This document shows, one piece after another, positions 1 through 7,987 of a DNA stretch of 64,000 nucleotides. The stretch comes from Mesorhizobium sp. (GTDB taxonomy: Bacteria > Pseudomonadota > Alphaproteobacteria > Rhizobiales > Rhizobiaceae): contig NZ_SUGA01000009.1 in the NCBI RefSeq assembly GCF_004963255.1, forward strand, positions 62,001-126,000, read 5' to 3'. The notes beneath the pieces are model-generated. The model had not been told where the DNA came from. It saw only the letters and a list, made by a program, of their open reading frames with translations, and searched no databases. Numbering within the stretch: position 1 is the first letter of the stretch; each line of letters begins with the position of its first letter. The position numbers and the translations under genes were made by a program.

Positions 1-247
1 CATTGTCCTCATATTTCGGCACCTCCCGGCCGGCGAGCCGCGACGGCGCGCCCTTGGCATGGTCGGTGGAGATCTGGACCTGCCTGGCCAGCGCGAACAT
101 GTCCGGCGCCAGCCGCGCCGTGAGAAACACCTGCGGATCGATCTTGCGCTCGCCGGCATTCTGCTCCGCCGCCGTCAGCACGCTGGCCAGCGCCTTCAGC
201 CGGGCGGAAAAGACGCCGACGGAAATATCGTACATGGAAATAGTCAC
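1..247 (-). CDS. DUF1993 family protein (partial, C-terminus beyond the window)
   Basis: The first 82 codons of a leftward gene are present. The GTG start at 247 gives an N-terminus beginning MTISMYDISVGVF and is preceded by GGGAG at a spacing of 7; an internal ATG at 235 is a weaker option. The phrases LTARLAPDMFALARQVQ and AKGAPSRLAGREVPKYED are typical of DUF1993, a cytoplasmic helical family distantly similar to DinB-like bundles. Its biochemical role is unknown. The gene runs off the left edge, so nothing can be said of its end or downstream neighbours. Confidence 0.75.
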   Translation of the reverse strand, partial: MTISMYDISVGVFSARLKALASVLTAAEQNAGERKIDPQVFLTARLAPDMFALARQVQISTDHAKGAPSRLAGREVPKYEDN

Positions 248-389
248 GAGTAATCTCCCAAGGCGGCCCCAGCGCCGCGGGCCGTGACCTAACGCCTCCG
301 GCCACGATTCTTCAAGCGTTCATGCCTCCACGTCACCGCGCCGCCGCAATCGCCATGGTAGTATTTTCGTTATCGAGCGGAGATTCCCG

Positions 390-1439
390 ATGAGACATAT
401 CTTTCTCGCTGCGGCTGCCTTCCTGTCCCTGTCCAGCATCGGCCAGTCCGCATTAGCAGCCGACGCGCCCTATATCGACGACAGGTCCAGCGCCGACGCC
501 GTCATCCGCTCGCTTTACAGCGCCATCAATCGCCATGAATTCGCCCGCGCCTGGGGTTATTTCGGCGATACAAAGCCAGCCAAGGATTTCAACGCTTTCG
601 TGAAAGGCTATGACGGCACCGATACCGTCGACGTCAAGACCGGCGCTGTATCGGACGAAGGGGCGGCCGGCAGCATCTATTACAGCGTCCCGGTCGCCAT
701 CCAGGCCACCGACAAGAAGGGCGAGGCCAGGGTTTTCGCCGGCTGCTACACGGTCCGCCAGGTCAATGCGCAGATTCAGGAGCCGCCCTTCCAGCCGATC
801 TTCATCGACAAGGGCGCGCTGAAGCCGTCGACTGAGGATTTCGACAGCGCCGTGCCGGCGAGCTGCGGCGACGGCCCGCCGCCGCCGAAGAAGGACGAAG
901 CGCTGGAGCAGGCCAAGAAGGCGTTTCTCGCCACCTATGGCGGGCAGTGCGACAAACAGGATCCCGACGGCAAGCCGATCGGTGAGCCAGAGGTCCATTC
1001 GATCCACTACAAGGACAAGGACGCTCAAGCCGCCGACCCGGAGCGCGAGACGCGGCTGTTCCGCTTCTTCTGCTCGATGGCCGCCTACAACGAAACCGCG
1101 GTCTATTACGTCGCCGATGACGTCAACGGCGTGACCCAGTTGCAGTTCACCGAGCCGGATCTCGATATCCGCTACGAGAACAACAACAGCGAAGGCAAGG
1201 TCGAATCGATCCACATCATTGGTTTCAAGACCAGCGGCTGGGCGACCAACTCGGACTATGACGAGAACACGAAAACCATCACCACATCCGACAAATGGCG
1301 TGGTGTCGGCGATGCCTCGTCATCGGGGACCTATTTGTTCCGCAATGGCGATTTCTCGCTGGTCCAGTACGACGTCGATGCTTCCTATGACGGCGAGATG
1401 AATCCGCAGACGATCATCGACTACAACACGGCGCCTTGA
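390..1439 (+). CDS. Secreted DUF1176-like protein
   Basis: A 349-residue protein with a clear Sec signal peptide (hydrophobic residues 4-17, AxA-type cleavage near residue 23), so probably periplasmic. The C-terminal half, with paired Cys residues (GGQC, FFCSM), a tandem-aspartate stretch and the ending TYLFRNGDFSLVQYDVDASYDGEMNPQ, resembles DUF1176 proteins of rhizobia. A proline-rich linker (PPPPKK, near residue 165) separates an N-terminal domain of unknown type. GGAG lies 7 nt before the ATG. It stands alone, convergent with the next gene. No enzymatic motif is visible. Confidence 0.7.
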   Translation: MRHIFLAAAAFLSLSSIGQSALAADAPYIDDRSSADAVIRSLYSAINRHEFARAWGYFGDTKPAKDFNAFVKGYDGTDTVDVKTGAVSDEGAAGSIYYSVPVAIQATDKKGEARVFAGCYTVRQVNAQIQEPPFQPIFIDKGALKPSTEDFDSAVPASCGDGPPPPKKDEALEQAKKAFLATYGGQCDKQDPDGKPIGEPEVHSIHYKDKDAQAADPERETRLFRFFCSMAAYNETAVYYVADDVNGVTQLQFTEPDLDIRYENNNSEGKVESIHIIGFKTSGWATNSDYDENTKTITTSDKWRGVGDASSSGTYLFRNGDFSLVQYDVDASYDGEMNPQTIIDYNTAP

Positions 1440-1454
1440 GCCTCGACAGAATGG

Positions 1455-2348
1455 TCACGGCGCTTTCGTCAGCATCCAGTTCAGTGTGCCGCGCCAGTCC
1501 ACCATGCGGATCGGCGTGCCATGTGTGCCGGTCTCGAACCGCACGAAGCGTGTCGGATAGGATTTTTTGGCCAGGATCGAGCGGAAGAAGGCTTCCTGTT
1601 TTTCCACCGGGAAGACCACGTCATGGCTGCCCTGGCCGAAGAACACCGGCACGCGGCGCTTGAAGGCAGGGCTGGTGAGAAAGCTGTCGTCCCACAGCGA
1701 TCCGAGCAGCAGCAGCCCGTTGATGCGGCCGCCCGTATCCTTGCGCGCGGCGAGCTTCCAGCAGATCATGCCGCCCATGGAGCCGCAGGCGACGAATATC
1801 TTCGCGGCGGGCGATTGTTGGGCGTAGTGATCGATGAGCGCAGCGACCTGCGCCGCGCCCTTGTCGCCGAAATCGGGGAAATCCGGCGAAAGGTAGAGGC
1901 CGTTATTGGCGGCCATCAGATTCTTGATGCGGTTGAAGTTGCCGCCGAAAGTAAAATCGTCGACGCCTTGCTTGCGGCTGCCGCCCTGCCCATGCAGGTA
2001 GAGCACGATGATGGAAGCGCCTTCCGTCCTGCCGACCGCGACATGCCTGACATCACCGGCGTCGGTCTTCAACATCAGGTCCCGCTGCACCTTGCGCACA
2101 CCGGGGTCGGTGTATTGCGCGCGAACACGCTTTTCCGGCACCTCGTCGCGCTGGTTGATATCGCGCATCTCATGATAGTCGAGCACCGTATAGGCGCCAT
2201 TGTCGCCTGTGGACAGCGCCGCCGGATAAGCGAACAGGTCGTCCTTGAACGGTTTTAGCGATAGCGTCTGGCTATGCGCAGCCTGGACGGTAAAACCGGT
2301 TGCAACGAGCAGGGCGAGGAGGAAGCGGAAAAACATGCCGAGAGGCAT
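1455..2348 (-). CDS. Secreted alpha/beta-hydrolase fold protein
   Basis: A 297-residue protein with an N-terminal signal segment (about residues 5-26, ending in QAAHSQ) followed by an alpha/beta-hydrolase-like core. YLHGQGG fits an oxyanion-hole strand, ACGSMGG the nucleophile elbow (Ser in G-S-M-G), and GQGSHDVVFP plus a late GTHG could supply the Asp and His. This looks like a periplasmic esterase or carboxylesterase; the substrate is unknown. Two in-frame ATGs (2348, 2336) are possible and neither has a strong Shine-Dalgarno. It ends 15 bp from the convergent DUF1176 gene and lies 21 bp downstream of the molybdenum-cofactor cluster, so it could be cotranscribed with it. Confidence 0.65.
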   Translation of the reverse strand: MPLGMFFRFLLALLVATGFTVQAAHSQTLSLKPFKDDLFAYPAALSTGDNGAYTVLDYHEMRDINQRDEVPEKRVRAQYTDPGVRKVQRDLMLKTDAGDVRHVAVGRTEGASIIVLYLHGQGGSRKQGVDDFTFGGNFNRIKNLMAANNGLYLSPDFPDFGDKGAAQVAALIDHYAQQSPAAKIFVACGSMGGMICWKLAARKDTGGRINGLLLLGSLWDDSFLTSPAFKRRVPVFFGQGSHDVVFPVEKQEAFFRSILAKKSYPTRFVRFETGTHGTPIRMVDWRGTLNWMLTKAP

Positions 2349-2369
2349 GCGAAATTCGGCTTCGGTTTG

Positions 2370-3989
2370 TCAATCCTGCAGGACGCCGCCCGCCCCTTCC
2401 AGCGCCTCGCGCGTGTCGACATCGATCGATGCGCCCTGCCCGATCTCGACATCGATGACGTCGAGGCCTTCGGCTTCGACCAGGTGTCGCGCGCCGGTAT
2501 CACCCTCGAGCTGCGCAACCGCCGCGAAAAGCGATCGCGGCAAAAGCACCGGGTTGCCGCGCTTGCCCTGATGCGAGGCGCGCACCACGGCGTGGCCGCC
2601 GGAGCGGCGGAACGCATCGATCAGGCTGTCGAGGTCCTTCGACGAAACGCCGGGCATGTCGCCGAGAACGATCATCGCGCCGGCCGCGTCGGGCGCGACC
2701 TTCGCAATGCCCGCCTTCAAGGACGAGGCCAGGCCGTCGGCGAAATCGGGATTGTCGGCGAGTTTCACCTCAAGGCCTCCAAGCGCTGAACGCACGCGTT
2801 CGCGCTGATGGCCGGTGACGACGATGGTGCTGGCGGCCTTCGAGCCCAGCGCGCGGGAAGCGGTTCGGCGCACCAGCGGCTCGCCGTCGAACAGTGCCAG
2901 AAGCTTGTTCGGCCCGCCCATGCGGCTCGAACGTCCAGCCGCCAGAAGCACGATATCGACTTTCAGCGCCGACCTTGCCGGCTGCTGCGGCGCCGGCTCG
3001 CGCGGCTGCGGCCTGGTCGGAATTTCCATCAGAAGCCCGCCGACGCCCATGCCGGCAATATCGCCCGCCGTCACATCGAGCCCGGCAATCAGGCGATCGA
3101 GCACCCAGTCGAAGCCGTTCTCCTTCGGGCTGCGCGCGCATCCGGGCGCGCCGACGACGCGCTTGCCGTCGAGCGTTCCGAGCACCAGCAGATTGCCGGG
3201 ATCGACCGGCATGCCCGCGCGGATGACGGTGCCGCCGGCGCGTTCGATCGCAGCCGGCACGACATCGGCGAAATCGCTCATCGCTGAGGCGCCGAAGATC
3301 ACCACCATGTCATTGTCGCGCGCCAGCTGGGTTGCGGCCGCGGCGACCGGGGCAATCTCATGCGGCGTGCGCCGCTCGGCCGTCAGCCGGCCGCCGGAGC
3401 GCGCCAGCCGCGCCTCGGTGACGCGCAGCGTCTTGTCGAGCACGCTCGGCTTAACGCCGGGAAGCATCGTCTGGATGACGCCGACAGTGATCGGGCGGTA
3501 GGCGTTGACGGCAAAGATCTCGCGGCCGGCGCAAATCCTCACCACGCTGGCCACCAGGCTTGCGGCGACGGCAAAGGGGATGATCTTCACCGTCGCGACC
3601 ATCTGACCCTTCTCGACCGGCGCATGCTGCGCCAGCGTCGCGACGGTGATGGCCGGGTCCACTCCATTGATGGCATCGATCATCCCGGCATCGACGGTAA
3701 ACACGCCCGAGGCGGCTGCGTGCAGGTTCACCCGCCCGGTCGCGGCCGGCCTGACCTCGATGTTTCGGTGGCTCATCGCGGCGGCGATCTTCGCGGCGGC
3801 CGCATCTTCGCCGAGATCGTTCCGGTCAAGAACCGCCGCGACGACTTCGCCGACACCTGCCGCCTTGAGCGCCGCGACATCCTCGCGGCTCAGCCGGTGC
3901 GCCTTGCGGAACCGCTTTTCCCCCGCGGCCGTCGCATGCGCCAGCACCGCCCCTTCCGCCTCGTCGATCGGAACCGGCCCGAATTTCAC
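2370..3989 (-). CDS. Molybdopterin-binding (MoeA/MoaB-like) domain fused to a MocA/MobA-type nucleotidyltransferase
   Basis: A 539-residue two-domain protein. Residues 1 to about 340 look like a molybdopterin-binding domain (VIFGASAMSDFADV, VVGAPGCARSPKENGFDWV). Residues about 345-539 are a nucleotidyltransferase with the LLAAGRSSRMGGPNKL signature and VLGDMPGVSSKDLD, as in MocA, which makes molybdopterin cytosine dinucleotide for xanthine-dehydrogenase-family enzymes. Start is GTG at 3989, overlapping the TGA of the upstream XdhC gene in a GTGA junction, so translation is probably coupled. The fusion is a recognised rhizobial architecture. It fits its neighbours, all accessory factors for molybdenum hydroxylases. 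CTP versus GTP preference cannot be read from sequence here. Confidence 0.85.
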   Translation of the reverse strand: MKFGPVPIDEAEGAVLAHATAAGEKRFRKAHRLSREDVAALKAAGVGEVVAAVLDRNDLGEDAAAAKIAAAMSHRNIEVRPAATGRVNLHAAASGVFTVDAGMIDAINGVDPAITVATLAQHAPVEKGQMVATVKIIPFAVAASLVASVVRICAGREIFAVNAYRPITVGVIQTMLPGVKPSVLDKTLRVTEARLARSGGRLTAERRTPHEIAPVAAAATQLARDNDMVVIFGASAMSDFADVVPAAIERAGGTVIRAGMPVDPGNLLVLGTLDGKRVVGAPGCARSPKENGFDWVLDRLIAGLDVTAGDIAGMGVGGLLMEIPTRPQPREPAPQQPARSALKVDIVLLAAGRSSRMGGPNKLLALFDGEPLVRRTASRALGSKAASTIVVTGHQRERVRSALGGLEVKLADNPDFADGLASSLKAGIAKVAPDAAGAMIVLGDMPGVSSKDLDSLIDAFRRSGGHAVVRASHQGKRGNPVLLPRSLFAAVAQLEGDTGARHLVEAEGLDVIDVEIGQGASIDVDTREALEGAGGVLQD

Positions 3990-4690
3990 GCCACGGCGCC
4001 TTTTGCTTCCAGACCGCGCGAGCGGAAGGCGTGGATGGTCTGCGCGAGCACCGCAACGGCGATCTCGGCCGGACTGGCCGCCCCGATGTCGAGGCCGATC
4101 GGCGCGTGGATGCGGGCGATCTGGTCGGCGCCGGCGCCGAGCGCCAGCAGGCGCTCGACGCGCTTGGCGTGGGTCTTGCGGCTGCCAAGCGCGCCTACAT
4201 AGAAGCAGCGGGCATCGAGCGCCGCCTTCAGCGCGAAATCGTCGATCTTCGGATCATGGGTGACTGCGGCGAGCGCCGTGTAACTGTCGAGCGGCGCGCG
4301 CTTCAGCACATCCTCCGGCCATTCGGCATGTAGCGCGACGTCGGGAAAGCGCTCGGGAGTGGCGAAGGCGGTGCGCGGGTCGATGATCTCGACCGGGTAG
4401 CCGGCGATCCTGGCCATCGGCGCCAGCGCCTGGCTGATATGCACCGCGCCGATCACCACGAGGCGCGGGCGCGGCAGATGGGCATTGAGGAAGAAGGTCC
4501 GCCCTTCCGCCTCCACCGACCGCGAATTGCCGGTACGAAACGCATTGGCGATTGCCGTCCCGAGATCGCCCGCGACATGGTCGCCCTCGCGCACGATGCG
4601 GTCGCGGCCGTCGCCGAGATCGGTGACGAGCACCGCGGCGCGGCGGGCGCGGCGTTCTTCGTTGAGGGTCTTTAGAATATACGGATCCAC
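3986..4690 (-). CDS. XdhC-family protein, C-terminal (Rossmann) type
   Basis: A 234-residue protein matching the C-terminal part of XdhC/CoxI proteins, which bind molybdenum cofactor, promote its sulfuration and insert it into xanthine-dehydrogenase-family enzymes. VVIGAVHISQALAPMARIAGY is the Rossmann-like nucleotide-binding start, and AVTHDPKIDDFAL and VGALGSRKTHAKR are family hallmarks. I chose the GTG at 4690 (MDPYILKTLNEERRARRA), six bases after the stop of the N-terminal partner; the longer frame runs back through that gene and gives an atypical N-terminus. Its 3' end overlaps the MoeA/MocA fusion gene. Confidence 0.85.
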   Translation of the reverse strand: MDPYILKTLNEERRARRAAVLVTDLGDGRDRIVREGDHVAGDLGTAIANAFRTGNSRSVEAEGRTFFLNAHLPRPRLVVIGAVHISQALAPMARIAGYPVEIIDPRTAFATPERFPDVALHAEWPEDVLKRAPLDSYTALAAVTHDPKIDDFALKAALDARCFYVGALGSRKTHAKRVERLLALGAGADQIARIHAPIGLDIGAASPAEIAVAVLAQTIHAFRSRGLEAKGAVA

Positions 4691-4695
4691 GGCGG

Positions 4696-5034
4696 TCAGC
4701 CCAGCCTTTCGACATAGACCTTGATGCGGCCGCCGCAGGACAGGCCCACCTGCCAAGCGGTTTCGTCGGCGACGCCGAACTCCAGCATCCTGGCCTTGCC
4801 CGAGCCTATGACGTCGATCGCCTCGGTCACCACGGCGCCCTCGACGCAGCCGCCGGAGACGGAGCCATGGAAATTCCCTTCAGCGTCGATGACCAGATGG
4901 CTGCCGACTGGACGCGGCGCCGAACCCCAGGTCTCGACCACGGTCGCGATGGCGACATCCTTGCCTTCCTTCATCCAGCCCTCCGCGATGATCAGCGGAT
5001 CACGGGCCTCATCGAGATAAATGCTCTCATCCAT
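4696..5034 (-). CDS. XdhC-family protein, N-terminal (CoxI) domain
   Basis: A 112-residue protein carrying only the XdhC/CoxI N-terminal domain: ATVVETWGSAPRPVGSHLVI, then GSVSGGCVEGAVV and LSCGGRIKVYVERL. The two conserved Cys residues in SGGCVEG and LSCGG fit cofactor binding. In many bacteria this domain and the following Rossmann domain form one chain; here they are consecutive genes with a 5-bp gap and presumably act as a complex. There is a 57-bp gap to the VWA gene upstream. It acts in the cytoplasm in maturation of a molybdenum hydroxylase not encoded in this window. Confidence 0.87.
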   Translation of the reverse strand: MDESIYLDEARDPLIIAEGWMKEGKDVAIATVVETWGSAPRPVGSHLVIDAEGNFHGSVSGGCVEGAVVTEAIDVIGSGKARMLEFGVADETAWQVGLSCGGRIKVYVERLG

Positions 5035-5091
5035 CGTCGCTTCTCACAAAGTCTGTTTTCCCGCCGGGACAATCCCTGACAGAGCATATGG

Positions 5092-6342
5092 CTACGCGGC
5101 GTGCCTCCCGCCAGTTCGCAGCCAGCGGCGCGGATCGACCGAAGCCGCCGGCCGCCGGTCGAGAGAGGCGCAAAGGTCGGCCAGTGCGTCGAGATTGTGC
5201 ACCGCCCGGAACTCGTCGACATAGGGCAGCATCGCCTTCACGCCACGGGCGCGCGCCTCGAAGCCGTCGAAGCGCAAAAGCGGATTGAGCCAGATCAGCC
5301 GCCGGCAGGATTTGTGCAGCCGCTCCATCTCCTGCGACAGGCCGGTGACGTCGTCACGCTCCAGCCCGTCGGTGATGAGAAGCACCACGGCGCCCTGCCC
5401 CAGCACGCGCCGTGACCACAGCCGGTTGAATTCGGCCAACGTATCGCCGATGCGGGTGCCGCCCGACCAGTCCTTCACCGCCACCGAGCATTCGGCAAGC
5501 GCCTCGTCCGGATCGCGATGGCGCATCTGCCGGGTCAAATTGGTCAGCCGCGTGCCGAAGACGAAGGCGTGCACGCGCCGGCGCTTCTCCGTCAGGGCAT
5601 GCAGGAAATGGAGGAAGATGCGGGTATACTGGCTCATCGAGCCCGAAATGTCGGCCAGCACGACCAGCGGCGGATGCACTTCGCGCGCCGATCGGAATTT
5701 CGGCAGGATAAGCGCGCCGCCGGTGCGCGCCGCCGAGCGCATCATGGCGCGCGGATCGATGCGGCGTCCCTGCGCGTCAGCCCTGAAGCGCCGCGTGCGG
5801 ACAAGGTCGAAGGGCAGGCGCAAGGCCATGATCGCCTTTTTGGCCTCGGCCATTTCGCGGGCGTCCATCTGTGCGAAATCCTTGCCGCGCAGCACTTCAT
5901 TGCCGGAAAAGGTGAGCCGCGCATCGACCTCGATCTCCGGCACTTCCCGCACCGGCTGGCTCTTCTGATGGCCTTCGAACATCGCCTGGCTGACGCGGTT
6001 CTCCGCCGCCCGCGGCTTTTGCTTTTCGCTTGTGTCCAGGGCGACTGGCGAGAACATCGCCAGCAGCTTCTCGATCAGCTCGCGCGATTTCCAGAACAGG
6101 CGGAAGGCCTCGTCGAAGACCGGATGATCCTCGTGTCGCGAGACCAGCACCGCATGCAGCGTCCAGTAGAAATCGTCGCGCGAGCCGATGCCGGCGGCAA
6201 GCACCGCCTCGATGGCGTCCTTCACCGAGGCCGGCCCGACGCGCATGCCGGCCTTGCGCAAGGCGCGAGCGAAATAGACGATATTATCAGCGATGCGCCC
6301 ATCGGCGCGCGCCTCTTTGGGTTCCGGACGCGGCGACGGCAT
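5092..6342 (-). CDS. CoxE-type VWA-domain protein
   Basis: A 416-residue protein with the von Willebrand A domain in its C-terminal half. LVVLADISGSMSQYTR (about residue 225) contains the DxSxS metal-ion-dependent adhesion motif, with the later Thr/Asp positions in WSGGTRIGD and LITDGLERDD. The N-terminal half (FARALRKAGMRVGPASVKDAIEAV) is typical of CoxE, the partner of the MoxR-type ATPase CoxD in CO-dehydrogenase clusters, where the pair helps complete the active-site metal-sulfur cluster. It begins 5 bp after the MoxR gene's stop, in the same leftward operon. The client enzyme is unknown. Confidence 0.85.
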   Translation of the reverse strand: MPSPRPEPKEARADGRIADNIVYFARALRKAGMRVGPASVKDAIEAVLAAGIGSRDDFYWTLHAVLVSRHEDHPVFDEAFRLFWKSRELIEKLLAMFSPVALDTSEKQKPRAAENRVSQAMFEGHQKSQPVREVPEIEVDARLTFSGNEVLRGKDFAQMDAREMAEAKKAIMALRLPFDLVRTRRFRADAQGRRIDPRAMMRSAARTGGALILPKFRSAREVHPPLVVLADISGSMSQYTRIFLHFLHALTEKRRRVHAFVFGTRLTNLTRQMRHRDPDEALAECSVAVKDWSGGTRIGDTLAEFNRLWSRRVLGQGAVVLLITDGLERDDVTGLSQEMERLHKSCRRLIWLNPLLRFDGFEARARGVKAMLPYVDEFRAVHNLDALADLCASLDRRPAASVDPRRWLRTGGRHAA

Positions 6343-6347
6343 CGCCC

Positions 6348-7271
6348 CTACTCCGCCGCCGAAAGCTCGGCCTTCACCTCATTGAGGATGCGCCGGCCCT
6401 CGCCCTCACCGATGCGGGCAATATCGTCCTGGTATTTCAAAAGCACGCCGATCGTGTCGGACACGGTCTCCGGGTCGAGCGCCACCTTGTCGAGCTCGGT
6501 GAGCGCGCCGGCCCAGTCGATGGTTTCGGCGACGCCTGGCGCCTTGAACAGCTCGACCTGGCGCAGCTTCTGGACAAAGGACACGACCTCCGCCGACAGC
6601 CGGCGGTTCGCCTGCGGCACCTTGCGGCGCACGATCTCCAGCTCGCGCTCGGCGTTCGGATAATCGACCCAGTGATAAAGGCAGCGCCGCTTCAGCGCGT
6701 CATGGATTTCGCGCGTGCGGTTGGTGGTGATGATGACGATCGGCGGCTCTTCCGCCTTGATCGTGCCAAGCTCGGGAACCGTAACCTGGAAGTCCGACAG
6801 GATCTCGAGCAGGAACGCCTCGAACGCTTCGTCGGTGCGGTCGAGCTCATCTATCAGGAACACCGGGGCCGCGCCGGCCTTGCCGGTCAGCGCGTCGAGC
6901 ACCGGGCGGCGGATCAGGTATTTTTCGGAGAATACGTTGCGCTCCATATCGGAGCGCACGACCTTGCCGGCCGCCTCCTCCATGCGGATCTCGATCATCT
7001 GCGCGGCATAATTCCACTCATAGACGGCCGAGGAGACGTCGAGCCCCTCATAGCATTGCAGCCGGATCAGCCGGCGGCCGAGCGCGTCGGCCAGCACCTT
7101 GGCGATCTCGGTCTTGCCGACGCCCGCCTCACCTTCGAGGAACAAGGGCCGCTTCATGCGCAGTGAAAGAAACAGCACGGTCGCCAGCGAGCGGTCCGCG
7201 ACATAGTCCGCAGCGGTCAAAAGATCGAGCGTTTCGTCGATCGATTTCGGCGCGGGGCGCGGCGCGGTCAT
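6348..7271 (-). CDS. MoxR-family AAA+ ATPase (CoxD-like)
   Basis: A 307-residue AAA+ ATPase of the MoxR group. Walker A is LEGEAGVGKTEIAK, Walker B is PVFLIDELDRTDEAFE, followed by sensor-1 IITTNRTREIHDALKRR. I place the start at ATG 7271 because GGAG lies 5 nt upstream; the longer frame adds 11 residues and overlaps the flavin-reductase stop. Such ATPases work with a VWA partner, here the next gene, as a metal-cofactor maturation chaperone. The pairing with XdhC halves points to molybdenum hydroxylase maturation, though MoxR/VWA pairs also serve other complexes. Confidence 0.88.
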   Translation of the reverse strand: MTAPRPAPKSIDETLDLLTAADYVADRSLATVLFLSLRMKRPLFLEGEAGVGKTEIAKVLADALGRRLIRLQCYEGLDVSSAVYEWNYAAQMIEIRMEEAAGKVVRSDMERNVFSEKYLIRRPVLDALTGKAGAAPVFLIDELDRTDEAFEAFLLEILSDFQVTVPELGTIKAEEPPIVIITTNRTREIHDALKRRCLYHWVDYPNAERELEIVRRKVPQANRRLSAEVVSFVQKLRQVELFKAPGVAETIDWAGALTELDKVALDPETVSDTIGVLLKYQDDIARIGEGEGRRILNEVKAELSAAE

Positions 7272-7300
7272 CTTGTCTCCGTGGGTCCCGCTTGCACGTT

Positions 7301-7795
7301 TCAAAGAACGTGATAGTCGCGGTTATAGTAGATCAGCGGCCGCAAATTATCGCCGATGCGCAGGCCTGTCACCTTGCCAAAAAGCACACGGTGGGTGGCA
7401 AGATCCTTGGCGTCGATGATCTCGCAGTCGAACACGGCGAGGGCCCCTTTCAGCGTCGGCGCGCCGGTTGAGATCACATCCCACTCGGCAAGCGCAAAGC
7501 GTTCGTCCGCCGGCAACCCGGTGACACCGGAAAAGCCGACCGAGACGGCTTCCTGATCCGAGGCAAGCGTGTTGAGCGCGAACTTGCCGTTCTTGATGAA
7601 AGCCTCGTTCTTGGCGTTCTCGCGGTTGAGGCAAACCAGGACCGTCGGCGGCGTGTCCGAAACCGAACAGGCGGCGATCACCGTCGCGCCGCGTTTGCCG
7701 CCGGGCCCGTCCGTGGTCACCACATGCACATGGCCGGCAAAATGCGCCATCGCATCGCGATAGTGCTGCGGCCCGATATCATTGATCTTCAGCAC
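7301..7795 (-). CDS. Flavin reductase family protein
   Basis: A 164-residue FMN/FAD-binding reductase of the HpaC/RutF kind: YRDAMAHFAGHVHVVTT, GATVIAACSVSDTPPTVLVCLN, KFALNTLA, and the C-terminal LIYYNRDYHVL. Such enzymes supply reduced flavin to monooxygenases or serve as small diaphorases. The frame extends upstream to GTG 7852, but I prefer GTG 7795: it has GGTGGA 7 nt upstream, gives the usual family length, and leaves a good promoter at 7826-7854. It is first in the leftward molybdenum-accessory cluster, 29 bp before the MoxR start. Its role there is unclear. Confidence 0.8.
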   Translation of the reverse strand: MLKINDIGPQHYRDAMAHFAGHVHVVTTDGPGGKRGATVIAACSVSDTPPTVLVCLNRENAKNEAFIKNGKFALNTLASDQEAVSVGFSGVTGLPADERFALAEWDVISTGAPTLKGALAVFDCEIIDAKDLATHRVLFGKVTGLRIGDNLRPLIYYNRDYHVL

Positions 7796-7825
7796 GCGAT
7801 AATCCACCTGTCGGAACAAGCTCGT

Positions 7826-7854
7826 TATATATGGCGGCATATTGCACGCCACAA
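7826..7854 (-). promoter_or_regulatory. Promoter of the flavin reductase/MoxR/XdhC cluster with an embedded dyad
   Basis: On the minus strand TTGTGG (7854-7849) and TATATA (7831-7826) are separated by 17 bp, a good sigma70-type arrangement. Inside and overlapping the -10 is a dyad at 7829-7842, ATATG and CATAT around 4 bp, placed where a repressor would block RNA polymerase. The regulator is not evident. The -10 lies about 30 bp before the chosen GTG. Confidence 0.5.
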
Positions 7855-7987
7855 GTTATCTATCATGGGCGAAGTGCTTGACCGCAATCCGCAAATTCGC
7901 GTGTTGCGCACCGCTTAGCCAGCCTTTAGGCATTTCCTGGAATAATGTCGGGACTGTATTCCCGGCATGGAGGATCTCTTAGCCCGA

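Noticed and set aside
9..305. A 98-residue open frame antisense to the DUF1993 gene region
   Set aside because: It is an out-of-frame Arg/Ala/Gly-rich shadow of the real minus-strand DUF1993 frame, with no recognisable protein sequence.
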